This document shows, piece after piece, positions 8,621 through 17,177 of a DNA stretch of 53,530 nt. The DNA lies in contig JAGBDL010000142.1 of NCBI GenBank assembly GCA_017937505.1, forward strand, positions 1 to 53,530. Direction: 5' to 3'. The position numbers and the translations under genes were made by a program. The notes beneath the pieces were generated by a model. It searched no databases. It saw only the letters and a list, made by a program, of their open reading frames with translations, and had not been told where the DNA came from. Every line of letters begins with the position of its first letter. Within the stretch, counting starts at the first letter, position 1. This DNA is from Clostridia bacterium. GTDB taxonomy: Bacteria; Bacillota; Clostridia; Christensenellales; Aristaeellaceae.

Positions 8621-9028
8621 ATGAGCGAATTTATGAAGAGAATCAACGAGGACGAGGCGTTCGCCAAGCAGTTTCAGGAACTGGAAAACGCCGAGGCGCG
8701 CCGGGCCTTCCTGCGCGAGGCGGGCTATGATGTGAAGGATGTCCGTGCTTTCATGGTGTATCTCAGGGATAATACGGACTTCATGGCGAAGCTGGCTAAG
8801 CTGGAAACCATGGATGAAAAGCTGGATTGTATTGCGCAGGCGGGTTTCTTCTTCAGCAAAGAGGAGCTGGACGCCGAGCAGGAGCGCATCGCCGAAGAGG
8901 AGTTTGAGGATGTGGTCGGCGGCGGCTGCGGCCTGTATATCGAAGGACATTGCGGCCTGACCTGCGAACCGGAATTCTTTAAGGATGATCCGGGCTGCGA
9001 CGGTTACTTCAAATGCACATGGGGTTGA
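8621..9028 (+). CDS. RiPP precursor with tandem Nif11-like leader and five-Cys core
   Basis: The 135 residues start at ATG 8621 behind AAGGAG. The leader has two Nif11-like helical units. One spans about 1-45 (SEFMKRINEDEAFAKQFQEL and FLREAGYDV). The second spans about 50-85 (DFMAKLAKLETMDEKL and IAQAGFFFSKEELD). It ends in FEDVVGGG (95-102), a double-Gly type cleavage site. The core (103-135) contains Cys103, Cys111, Cys115, Cys126 and Cys132, with Gly-rich and Asp-rich spacers, and ends CTWG. There is only one Thr-Cys pair near each end of the core, so it is a poor fit for a lanthipeptide. It is a better fit for radical-SAM thioether or other Cys-directed chemistry. The gene sits between YcaO 1 and radical SAM 1 with its own promoter. 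It is the obvious substrate of the YcaO/radical-SAM enzymes. Confidence 0.85.
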   Translation: MSEFMKRINEDEAFAKQFQELENAEARRAFLREAGYDVKDVRAFMVYLRDNTDFMAKLAKLETMDEKLDCIAQAGFFFSKEELDAEQERIAEEEFEDVVGGGCGLYIEGHCGLTCEPEFFKDDPGCDGYFKCTWG

Positions 9029-9032
9029 TCGC

Positions 9033-10436
9033 TTGAACATCAAACCGTATCACGTATTTTCTGTCGAGGGGCATGGCTATCTCGTAAAGCTGCTGAGCAA
9101 TCGGGTTTATCCCATCGCACAGGACGAGGAGTATGCCCTTCGTCTTTTTCTTGAAAAGGGCGAGCCGCTTGATGAGCGGCTGGCTGAGAAGTATGGTCTG
9201 ATTGGCGGAGAGGCAGATTATGAGACCGGGCGCAAGAGACGCTGGGATCAGATTTTTGCCGTGCGCAAGATATACTGTCTGGAGCTGATGATGGCTCAGG
9301 AATGCAATCTGCGATGTACATATTGCTATGGCGACGGTCAGTTTGGCGGACGGGGCATCATGTCCGAGGAAACGGTGCTTGCTGCGATCGATTGGTTTTT
9401 ATCTTCGATAGAGGGAGAGACATATCCGCCGGGCAGCGAGCCGTCCATTTCCTTCTTCGGCGGCGAGCCGCTGCTCAATTACGCGATGATCAAGCGGGCG
9501 ATTGAGTATCTGCACGATGAGCGTGGCCGGAAGGATATTACTTTTTCCATCACCACCAATTTAACGCTGCTCACCGATGAGATGCTCGCTTTTTTCAAAA
9601 GCCGCCGGGTCAGCCTGCTCATCAGCTTCGATGGACGGATGCAGCGCCTGTATCGCCGCTATGCCAGCGGCGCGGATTCGTATGAAACCGTTTCGCAGAA
9701 CATCCGAAAAGCCTTATCGGTTCTGCCGGCAAGCTGCGGACGAGGCACGCTCTACGGCGAGGGGGACATGGAGCAGATGACCGATGATCTGCTTCAAATC
9801 GGCTTTCGATACGGTTACATCAACGGTGCTTCCGGCAGCCTGATCAGCGGCACTGTGCTCAAAGACAAGCAGGACTGGTATCGCGTGTTGGTTGCTACCT
9901 ATCCGGAAAAGACCCGCCGTTATCTGAATGCTATCAAAGAAAGAGACGAAGAGGCTTATCGCAGGCTGTCGTTTGATCAGGAGTTCATGAACGCTGTGGG
10001 CAGGGGATGGAATCCGTCGCGCAATATGCTTTCCTGCGGCGGCGGGCGGACGATGGTTGCTGTGGATGTCAAGGGGGACATCTATCCCTGTCACCGCTTC
10101 GTTGGCGTGAAGGAAATGCGCATGGGCAGCATTTGCACGCCTTTTGATCAGCTGCATACCGGAGAGTTTGCCGATCACGTCAGCTTTCATCAGGAGCGCT
10201 GCCGCGACTGTTTCCTTCGATTTACGTGCGGCGGGAGCTGCATGCACGAGAGCTACTGTGACGTCGGCATGCCCGACGAGGCGCCGACGATCCATCGTAC
10301 CTTTGATACCTTCTGCCAGTATCGGCGCTTATGCGCAGAGCTGGCAATCCATACGGAACGTATGCTCAATGCGCAGGATCGGGCGTGGCTGCGTGGTATT
10401 CGCGCAAAGCCCGGGGCTTCGGAGGAGAAAGCATGA
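9033..10436 (+). CDS. Radical SAM/SPASM peptide maturase 1
   Basis: Radical SAM enzymes with SPASM domains modify RiPP precursors, often forming thioether or C-C links. The motif CNLRCTYC (Cys91, 95, 98) binds the SAM cluster and FFGGEP (141-146) follows. SPASM cysteines for auxiliary clusters are at about 335, 353, 390, 393, 399, 403, 409 and 428 (CRDCFLRFTCGGSCMHESYC). I place the start at TTG 9033 because the N-terminus then aligns with the paralogue at 12217 (KPYHVF against KPFDLF) and GGGG lies 8 bases upstream. An in-frame ATG at 8985 would overlap the precursor by 44 bases. The N-terminal 80 residues resemble a leader-recognition region. The gene is 4 bp after the precursor and overlaps YcaO 2 by 4 bp (ATGA). 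Confidence 0.9.
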   Translation: MNIKPYHVFSVEGHGYLVKLLSNRVYPIAQDEEYALRLFLEKGEPLDERLAEKYGLIGGEADYETGRKRRWDQIFAVRKIYCLELMMAQECNLRCTYCYGDGQFGGRGIMSEETVLAAIDWFLSSIEGETYPPGSEPSISFFGGEPLLNYAMIKRAIEYLHDERGRKDITFSITTNLTLLTDEMLAFFKSRRVSLLISFDGRMQRLYRRYASGADSYETVSQNIRKALSVLPASCGRGTLYGEGDMEQMTDDLLQIGFRYGYINGASGSLISGTVLKDKQDWYRVLVATYPEKTRRYLNAIKERDEEAYRRLSFDQEFMNAVGRGWNPSRNMLSCGGGRTMVAVDVKGDIYPCHRFVGVKEMRMGSICTPFDQLHTGEFADHVSFHQERCRDCFLRFTCGGSCMHESYCDVGMPDEAPTIHRTFDTFCQYRRLCAELAIHTERMLNAQDRAWLRGIRAKPGASEEKA

Positions 10437-12205
10437 ACTATGATCGCAAAAAGGAAGCGGATCCTCGCCAGACCGTGGAAAGGATACGCGGAATTCTGAA
10501 AGCGCTTGGCATTGGCGCCGAGGAAAGCTGGAAGAAGCGCACTGCAGCGCAAGACGTGGAACCGCATGCTTTTTCGGTACGTCTGCATGCGGATGCACTG
10601 GGCATGAGCACAAACGGAAAGGGCAGCGAGCGCAGCTATGCGCTGGCCAGCGCATACGGCGAATTCATGGAACGGCTGCAGAATATGTTTCTGATTCCGC
10701 TCAATCGGGTTTCGAGCGAGGCACTGGCAGAAGGCGGCTTTTCGCTGTATCCCGATGAGAAGCAGCTTACGCCGGATGAAGTATGTCAGGCGAAGGATGC
10801 GTTTTCTCAGAGGATCGTCGCAGATTATTATCGCGGCAGCTTCCTGCTTGCCTGCGGGCAGAAGGAGCGCATGCAGGTGGTCAGCGACTATCGTGTCGGC
10901 CGCCTGCGGGAGGATGAAAGGCTGATTGTGTGGCCTTTTTACAGCGTAAAAGAGGGTCGCGTGACGGACATCTGGCAGAATTATGTCTGGATGCAGGGGT
11001 CCAACGGCATGTGTGCAGGCAATACGCCGCAGGAAGCGCTAGTTCAGGGCTTTTCGGAGATCTTTGAGCGTTACGCTATCGCGGAGGTTCTCGGCGCAAA
11101 TGCAGTTCCGCCGGATATTGAGCCGGAAGAATACCTGCACTACGATGTGATCCGGGCCATCATTGAGGAAATTGAGGCAGCAGGTCCCTATCGCATTCTG
11201 GTGAAGGATTGCTCCCTTGGCAAGGGTCTGCCGGTGTGCGCTGCCGTGCTGCTGGATACACAAAAGCATCGCTACCGCGCCAGCTTCGGCAGTCATCCAT
11301 CCCGGCCTGTGGCGATTGAACGCTGCCTGACGGAGCTTTTGCAGGGCTATGACCCTGCGGACAGCCGCCAAAGCGACGCGCGGCTGATTCCCATCGGCCG
11401 GGATTGCACGAAGATTGATCCATATGTCAATCTGGTGAATATGTATTCAAACGGCATGGGCGTATTGCCGCACGGTTTTTTTGCCGATCCGCCGACATAC
11501 GTATGCGCGCCGGCATGGGATGTGGATGGAGCGGATAACACGCAGATGCTTAAGCGCTATATGTCTTTGGCGCTGGCTCTGTCGGATGACGTCCTGATCC
11601 GCGACGTCTCCTATCTGGGGTTTCCGGCATACATGATTCTCCTTCCCGGCGTGAGCCATCCGGGAGTTACCCGGCAGCTTCTGCGCAGGAAAAACGCCTA
11701 TGCGTCTTTGTCCAGCATTGGGCAGTATCGGGAAAACAGGGATGAACGGACGCTGAAAGCGCTGCTTGCCGGTCTGAATATGTGGGAGGGCCGAAGCTCA
11801 CGGCCTGCGCTCCCTATTCCCGTTTACCGGCTCAAGGCGGCTGTGCTGCTGATGCTGGGGCGGCTGGAAGAGCTGCCTGCGTATCTGGAGCAGTATCTGC
11901 CGGCGATCGTCGCGCAGGAGGAGCGTGCAGAAATGAGCGCGCTTGCGCTGGCTGCCCGTCTCAAGCATGAGGGCACGGCGATGGAGCGAATTGGCCAGCT
12001 GATCTCGACTTTCTACGCGGCTGAAGTCTGGAATATGGTTAAAACCCGCTGGCTGTGCGATGATCCGCTGGATGTGCTGCTGCGTGCGATGCCGGACAAG
12101 GAAGAGCCGGATGCGGCGTGCTCAGCGCTGCTCATTCGGCTCAAGACGCAGTTTTCCGGCGCGCCTGTTTCGCAGCAGGCGCTTAGAACGTTGTTTGATT
12201 CATAA
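10433..12205 (+). CDS. YcaO-family ATP-dependent enzyme 2
   Basis: A 590-residue paralogue of the YcaO at 6699. The start ATG 10433 overlaps the stop of radical SAM 1 (ATGA), indicating translational coupling, with GGAGGAG just upstream. Shared ATP-site segments are TNGKG with ASAYGEFMERLQ, CAGNTPQEALVQG with EIFER, and VAIERCLTELLQG. The N-terminus matches its paralogue (ERIRGILKALGI against ARIQGILKELGI). The C-terminal 180 residues are helical and diverge most, without a Pro-rich tail. Two YcaO proteins in one operon, each followed by a radical SAM gene, suggest duplicated pairs acting on different sites or different precursors. Confidence 0.92.
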   Translation: MNYDRKKEADPRQTVERIRGILKALGIGAEESWKKRTAAQDVEPHAFSVRLHADALGMSTNGKGSERSYALASAYGEFMERLQNMFLIPLNRVSSEALAEGGFSLYPDEKQLTPDEVCQAKDAFSQRIVADYYRGSFLLACGQKERMQVVSDYRVGRLREDERLIVWPFYSVKEGRVTDIWQNYVWMQGSNGMCAGNTPQEALVQGFSEIFERYAIAEVLGANAVPPDIEPEEYLHYDVIRAIIEEIEAAGPYRILVKDCSLGKGLPVCAAVLLDTQKHRYRASFGSHPSRPVAIERCLTELLQGYDPADSRQSDARLIPIGRDCTKIDPYVNLVNMYSNGMGVLPHGFFADPPTYVCAPAWDVDGADNTQMLKRYMSLALALSDDVLIRDVSYLGFPAYMILLPGVSHPGVTRQLLRRKNAYASLSSIGQYRENRDERTLKALLAGLNMWEGRSSRPALPIPVYRLKAAVLLMLGRLEELPAYLEQYLPAIVAQEERAEMSALALAARLKHEGTAMERIGQLISTFYAAEVWNMVKTRWLCDDPLDVLLRAMPDKEEPDAACSALLIRLKTQFSGAPVSQQALRTLFDS

Positions 12206-12216
12206 GGAGGAGCAGG

Positions 12217-13611
12217 ATGGAATTGTTTGTAAAGCCCTTTGATCTCTTTGAGGTGAATGGGCAATGGTTTCTGCTCAAGACCAAATCCCTGATGCACAGC
12301 ATGGTTTCCAAAGAGGATGTGCCGCTGCTTCAGGCGATTCAGAGGAAGCGATGCGCCCATGATTCGTTTCGGGCACTGCTTGAGCGCTATCGCCTTGTGG
12401 ATCAAATGCCATGGGATGAAAAGGCAGAAACAGCGCGCGCGGTACAGGCCTATCGCAGGCATGCCGCCAAGAAGCGGCTGGTTATCATGGAGCTGTTCGT
12501 GGCGCAGAACTGCAACATGGGCTGTATCTATTGCTATGGCAGCGACGGCAGCTATCATCAGCGGGGAATGATGACGGCGGATACCGCGCATCGGGCGATC
12601 GACTGGTTCCATGCGTTATGCGAGAAGCCGGAAGAGGCGGGCATCGTGTTCTTCGGCGGCGAACCGATGATGAATTTCCCCGTGATCCGGGAAAGCGTTG
12701 AGTATGCTGAAAAGCTGTTTGGCGCGGGAAAGCTGACCTACGGCATGGCGACCAATATGACGCTGATGACGGATGCTCAACTGGATTTCTTCGCGGCGCT
12801 TCCCAAGATGAATCTGCTGGTGAGCATCGACGGCCCAAAGGAAATCCAGAACAGGCAGCGTCCGCTCAAGGACGGGCGGGACAGCTACGAGGTATGCGCC
12901 GAGCGCATCCGTGCGGCGCTTAAGCGGGGCATCGCGTGCGTCGGCCGCGCAACGGTGTATTTTGATGCTGACCGCGATGCAGTCGTGCAGGAGATGAAGC
13001 GGTTGGGGCTTTCTGCCTGGCAGCTGACTGCTGTATCCGGCTGTGCGAGCGACGGTGTTCGCCGCGAAGATGCGAAGATGCTGTATGAAAAGTGGCTCGA
13101 TGAGTTCCCGACGAAGATCATCCGGTTTGTTGACGCTGTCAAGGCGAGAGACAAAGAGGCCGCCGATGCCATCATGGCAAACGACGACCTGAGAAAGCTG
13201 ATTATAGAGGGCGCAAGCGGCGCGCGGATTCCGCGGGATATTGTGGGCTGCAGCGCATCCAGAAGCCACATCGCTGTGGCGGCAAACGGGGATCTGTATC
13301 CCTGCCATCGATTTGTGGGCATGGAGGAATTCTGCTGCGGCACGGTGGGCGAAAGGCGGAATGGCTGGAGCGAATTCGCCCAAAGCCGCCTGGAGATGTG
13401 CGAAGACTGCCGCGATTGCATGCTGCGCTTTGCCTGCTCGGGCGTATGCTATTATCAGGGGTATACGGACGGACCACGGAAGAGCATCTATTCGATGCCT
13501 CCGCATTTCTGTGATTACACGCGAATGCGTGCGAAGCTGAAAATCTACGTATACCGCATGCTGGACGAACGAGATAAGAGCTGGTATTTTACTCGGAAAC
13601 CCGAGCGTTAA
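12217..13611 (+). CDS. Radical SAM/SPASM peptide maturase 2
   Basis: A 464-residue protein with CNMGCIYC (Cys99, 103, 106), FFGGEP and a SPASM region with CCG, CEDCRDC and CSGVC cysteines near the C-terminus (about 340-430). It starts at ATG 12217 behind AAGGAGGAG, 11 bp after YcaO 2. It is the paralogue of the protein at 9033: both start KP-(Y/F)-x-x-F, have IYPCHRFVG or LYPCHRFVG, and end in an RMLxxxDxxW segment. It probably acts with YcaO 2 on a Nif11-led precursor. Its 3' end overlaps the oppositely oriented radical SAM gene by 23 bp. Confidence 0.9.
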   Translation: MELFVKPFDLFEVNGQWFLLKTKSLMHSMVSKEDVPLLQAIQRKRCAHDSFRALLERYRLVDQMPWDEKAETARAVQAYRRHAAKKRLVIMELFVAQNCNMGCIYCYGSDGSYHQRGMMTADTAHRAIDWFHALCEKPEEAGIVFFGGEPMMNFPVIRESVEYAEKLFGAGKLTYGMATNMTLMTDAQLDFFAALPKMNLLVSIDGPKEIQNRQRPLKDGRDSYEVCAERIRAALKRGIACVGRATVYFDADRDAVVQEMKRLGLSAWQLTAVSGCASDGVRREDAKMLYEKWLDEFPTKIIRFVDAVKARDKEAADAIMANDDLRKLIIEGASGARIPRDIVGCSASRSHIAVAANGDLYPCHRFVGMEEFCCGTVGERRNGWSEFAQSRLEMCEDCRDCMLRFACSGVCYYQGYTDGPRKSIYSMPPHFCDYTRMRAKLKIYVYRMLDERDKSWYFTRKPER

Positions 13612-14848
13612 TGTCAAGAATCCCCCGAACCATCCTTTGAAAGGCTGCGCAGCCGCTGCCGGGGCGGCGATGAGCAGGACATCCCGAAAAACACATGGGA
13701 AAATAGGCGCAGCTTTTGCATGCTTCGGTCAAGGACTGTTCGTATGCGCGAAGCTGCGCCTGTTTTTTCATCTGAATGTCGGCCATTGCGTCGCCAAAGG
13801 AAGCGATGCGTGCGCAGGCGTTGCCAATATGGCTTTCGCAGGCGTATAGGTTTCCCGCATAGTCGGCAATGAATCCCTCCGGCTTGAGGTTGTCGCAGGG
13901 AGAGGAGCGCTGGGCGATAAGCGCATTGCGCACCTGGCTGTGCCAGCCGAGCGCATACAGATGCTCGACAAAGCGCAGATGCGCGTCTGTATAGCCTTCG
14001 GGATCAAACGTTTCCATGGCGGAGGATTCAACCGGAGCAAGGTAGAGATTGATGCGATCGCGTACATGCGGGCGGCTGTGCAGCTCGTCTGTCAGCTCAA
14101 GCAGGGAAGCGAGATTGGCCGGATAGCAGTTCAGGCGCAGGTTGAAAAGGACATTGCCGCACTGCCTGTCAATCAGATCGAGTACTGCGTCGTAATCCTG
14201 AGGCGATGCACTTTTGTATGTGCAGTAGGTTTCTTTGACACCGTCGAGCGTGATCTGTATGCTCACCAGATTAAAGCGCAGGAGCTGCTTGATCATCGCG
14301 TCGGTAAGCAGCGCGCCGTTGGTGATCAGGCGCGTGCGCAGCTGGATGCCGTTTTTTTGGCAATAGCGCAGCAGGCGCTCAGAGGCCGTCAGGATATAGT
14401 CAAAATCCAGCAGCGGCTCGCCGCCGAACCATTTGACGGCAATGGCTTTGCAGTGTGTCAGAGCCCCGGCGGCCTTTTCGATGAACGCGCATAGCACGTC
14501 AGGTGAGGCACTGGACGTCTCGGGCTGCAGCACGTCGCTTTCAAAGCAGTAGCGGCAGCGGTAGTTGCAGGAGAGCGTGACGGCTGCAGTGACGCTTACG
14601 GTTTCTGCTTCGATATCCAGAAAACGCTGATACTGTGCGTAAAACGCAGCGCTCTCGTCCATATCTCCGGGGACGAGGAAGCCGCGGCGGAGGAATCCCA
14701 TCGCCTGGTCGTTTTGCTGCATGGGCGAAGACAGACGCTCATATACGGACGTTGGTACCCGGATCAAAGAACCGGTCCGGGTGTTATACAATACGGTTTT
14801 TCTGTTATTCTGGGATATGACAAGATTGAACTTGGATGCTTTGAACAT
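13589..14848 (-). CDS. Radical SAM/SPASM protein 3
   Basis: A 419-residue protein on the opposite strand. I chose ATG 14848, with AGGAG about 8 bases upstream, over an in-frame ATG 30 bases earlier. It has CNYRCRYC (Cys94, 98, 101), KWFGGEPLLDF and a C-terminal SPASM region (CDNLK, CESHIGNAC, CKSCAYFPMCFSGC, final GSGC). It differs clearly from the other two radical SAM proteins and lacks their KP-x-x-x-F start, so it is a separate lineage. It has its own promoter (14893-14921), which resembles that of the PPTase-NRPS operon. No precursor lies beside it. It may act on one of the island's Nif11 peptides. Confidence 0.88.
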   Translation of the reverse strand: MFKASKFNLVISQNNRKTVLYNTRTGSLIRVPTSVYERLSSPMQQNDQAMGFLRRGFLVPGDMDESAAFYAQYQRFLDIEAETVSVTAAVTLSCNYRCRYCFESDVLQPETSSASPDVLCAFIEKAAGALTHCKAIAVKWFGGEPLLDFDYILTASERLLRYCQKNGIQLRTRLITNGALLTDAMIKQLLRFNLVSIQITLDGVKETYCTYKSASPQDYDAVLDLIDRQCGNVLFNLRLNCYPANLASLLELTDELHSRPHVRDRINLYLAPVESSAMETFDPEGYTDAHLRFVEHLYALGWHSQVRNALIAQRSSPCDNLKPEGFIADYAGNLYACESHIGNACARIASFGDAMADIQMKKQAQLRAYEQSLTEACKSCAYFPMCFSGCPAHRRPGSGCAAFQRMVRGILDINARVSE

Positions 14849-14892
14849 GGTGCGTCTCCTTGAAAGCGTGTCAGCCATTTTCTTCTGCGTTC

Positions 14893-14921
14893 AGTGTATC
14901 ACAGAAGAAAACCGCCGGCAA
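14893..14921 (-). promoter_or_regulatory. Promoter of radical SAM 3
   Basis: On the minus strand TTGCCG (14921-14916), 17 bp, TACACT (14898-14893). The spacer next to the -10 reads CTTCTGTGA, exactly as in the promoter at 34924-34952 before the PPTase-NRPS operon, and GATTGYCGGC at the -35 side is also shared. The match beyond the core hexamers points to a common regulator. Confidence 0.6.
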
Positions 14922-14979
14922 TCCAATTTTTGCGGGCGCAGGGCTGCGCATCAGACGGCGGCAGCCGCAGGGGGAAATA

Positions 14980-15008
14980 TTGACACTGCTTTGGATTGAC
15001 ACTATAAT
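14980..15008 (+). promoter_or_regulatory. Consensus sigma-70 type promoter for the alkylsulfatase gene
   Basis: TTGACA (14980-14985) and TATAAT (15003-15008) have exactly 17 bp between them, a perfect housekeeping promoter. The 9-mer ATTGACACT occurs twice (14979-14987 and 14995-15003), offset by 16 bp and spanning the promoter. This could be a regulator site or chance. Confidence 0.75.
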
Positions 15009-15074
15009 TTCTATATCGACGGCGGATCAATGAGGGATAGTTCTCCATTTAATGTAATAATAGGAGGTTTGCTT

Positions 15075-17096
15075 ATGAAACGCATTGCTGCAATGGTTTT
15101 TGCTGTCATGCTGCTGTTTTCCTGTGCTTTGGCGGAGGGGATGACGGCCGAACTGGGGCTGACTGCTGAGGAAAAGGGCGCCAGCGGCTACACGGCACAG
15201 ATCAATTCTGCCGTGTATTCTCTTCTTGATTTTGAGGATACAAGCGAATACGACAACGCTGTGCGCGGCTTGATCGACGCGCCGGAAACGCTTGAATTGA
15301 CCGATGCGGACGGCAAAGTGGTGTGGAGTCAGGCGGCGTACAGCTTCCTTGATGACCATGAAAAGGCGCCGGATACCGTCAATCCCAGCCTGTGGGAAAA
15401 CACGCGCAACAACCATGCCTACGGTCTGTTTGAGGTCTGCGAGGGCATCTACCAGGTTCGTGGTTATGACATGGCAAACCTCACGGTCGTCAAGGGCGAG
15501 ACCGGCTGGATTGTGTTCGACGCGACCATGTGCGTGGAGACGGCTCAGGCGGCCATGGCGCTGATTGAGAAAAACCTGGGCAGCTATCCCGTGAAAGCGG
15601 TCGTGATTTCCCATCCGCATGCCGATCATTTCGGCGGTATTCTGGGCGTGATGGCGGCCGAAGACGCAGCGGATGCGTCCCTGCCCCTCGAGGAGCAGAT
15701 CGCCAGCGGAAAGATTCCGGTTATCGTGCCCGAAGGCTTTGCAGAGCATGCTATTGCGGAGAATGTCTATGCCGGAAAGGCCATGACCCGTCGCGCCAAC
15801 TACCAGTACGGCGTGCTGCTTACGCCCGGCGTCACTGGAAAAATGGCGCAGGGCATCGGCATGGGCCAGTCCACAGGAACGGTGACCTATATCGCGCCGA
15901 CGTATGAGATCAGAGAAACCGGCGAGACGCTTATCATCGACGGCGTGGAGATGGAATTCCAGATGACGCCTGGCACCGAGGCGCCAGCTGAGATGAACAC
16001 ATGGTTCCCGCAGTATAAGGCGCTGTGGATGGCGGAGAACTGCACCGGCACGCTGCACAACCTCTACACCCTGCGCGGTGCGCAGGTGCGCGATGGTGCA
16101 GCATGGGCGGGCTATATCACCCAGACCATGACCCGCTATGGCGGACAGGCGGAGGTTGTGTTCCAGTCCCACAATTGGCCGCACTGGGGCAATGCGGTGA
16201 TCAATGAATATCTGGTTAACACTGCCGCAGTGTACAAGTTCATCAATGACCAGACGCTGACGTATATCAATCAGGGCTATACCTCTGATGAAATCTCCAA
16301 TATGATTAAGCTGCCCGAGGCGCTTGAGAAGAACTGGTATACCCGCCAGTATTATGGCACCGTGGCGCACAATTCAAAGGCTGTGTATCAGAAGTACATG
16401 GGCTGGTATGACGCCAATCCGGTCAATCTCAATCCGCTTGAGCCCAGCGAGAGCGCGAAGAAGTGGGTCGAGTATCTGGGCGATGTGAACGAAGCGCTGC
16501 GTATGGCCAAGGCGGACTTCGACAAGGGCGAGTACCAGTGGGTGGCGGAGATCACCAACACCATCGTCTATGCTGACCCTGCGAATGAGGCTGCCCGTCT
16601 GCTTTGCGCGGATGCGCTGGAACAGCTGGGTTATCGTGCGGAGTCCGGCCCCTGGCGCAACGCCTATCTGACTGCAGCGCTGGAACTGCGCCATGGCAAT
16701 CAGGCAATGAATGCAGCTCAGACCAAGGGCGGTGCAAACTTCCTGAAGGAAATGACTCCCACCATGATCTTTGACTACATGGCGATCCGGATGGACAAGC
16801 AGATGATGGCCGATCAGGACTTCACGATGAACATCACGCTGCTGGATGTGCAGCAGCAGCATGTGCTGCACATTAAGAACGGCGTGATGCTGGTGTATGA
16901 AAATGCCCATCGCGAGGATGCGGATGTGTCCATCAGCTGTCCGAAGAACGCGCTGCTGCTCCTGCTGCAGGGCAATATGGAGGCATTTGCCGCCATTCCT
17001 GTGCAGGGCGATGCTTCGCATCTGACACTGCTGATGCAGAGTATGAATCAGTTCCCGCTGGCAGGCATTGCGGCATTCAATATGATTGAACCCTGA
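15075..17096 (+). CDS. Alkylsulfatase-type metallo-beta-lactamase-fold hydrolase, exported
   Basis: The start is ATG 15075 behind AGGAGG; 673 residues. A signal peptide (1 to about 20, KRIAAMVFAVMLLFSCALA) indicates export. The zinc motif SHPHADHFGG and later ALWMAENCTGTLHNLYTLRGAQVRD-type and VVFQSHNWPHWGN segments match linear alkylsulfatases (SdsA/BDS1 type), which hydrolyse sulfate esters using two zinc ions. LPEAL, YYGTVAHNSKAVYQKYMGWYD and a C-terminal SCP2-like domain (about 555-673) follow the family order. It is transcribed from a consensus promoter and lies 81 bp before a Nif11 precursor and the export genes. Whether it serves the RiPP pathway or host/dietary sulfated compounds is unknown. 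Confidence 0.88.
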   Translation: MKRIAAMVFAVMLLFSCALAEGMTAELGLTAEEKGASGYTAQINSAVYSLLDFEDTSEYDNAVRGLIDAPETLELTDADGKVVWSQAAYSFLDDHEKAPDTVNPSLWENTRNNHAYGLFEVCEGIYQVRGYDMANLTVVKGETGWIVFDATMCVETAQAAMALIEKNLGSYPVKAVVISHPHADHFGGILGVMAAEDAADASLPLEEQIASGKIPVIVPEGFAEHAIAENVYAGKAMTRRANYQYGVLLTPGVTGKMAQGIGMGQSTGTVTYIAPTYEIRETGETLIIDGVEMEFQMTPGTEAPAEMNTWFPQYKALWMAENCTGTLHNLYTLRGAQVRDGAAWAGYITQTMTRYGGQAEVVFQSHNWPHWGNAVINEYLVNTAAVYKFINDQTLTYINQGYTSDEISNMIKLPEALEKNWYTRQYYGTVAHNSKAVYQKYMGWYDANPVNLNPLEPSESAKKWVEYLGDVNEALRMAKADFDKGEYQWVAEITNTIVYADPANEAARLLCADALEQLGYRAESGPWRNAYLTAALELRHGNQAMNAAQTKGGANFLKEMTPTMIFDYMAIRMDKQMMADQDFTMNITLLDVQQQHVLHIKNGVMLVYENAHREDADVSISCPKNALLLLLQGNMEAFAAIPVQGDASHLTLLMQSMNQFPLAGIAAFNMIEP

Positions 17097-17177
17097 GTGA
17101 AACATCATGAGGGCAAGGATTTGCTGTGTATATGACAGACTGCTGAAAGCAGGTACATCGAGCGAGGAGGAAAAAGC

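Noticed and set aside
15027..16370. Minus-strand frame opposite the alkylsulfatase
   Set aside because: The plus strand has a signal peptide, zinc motif and ribosome site; the minus frame has none.
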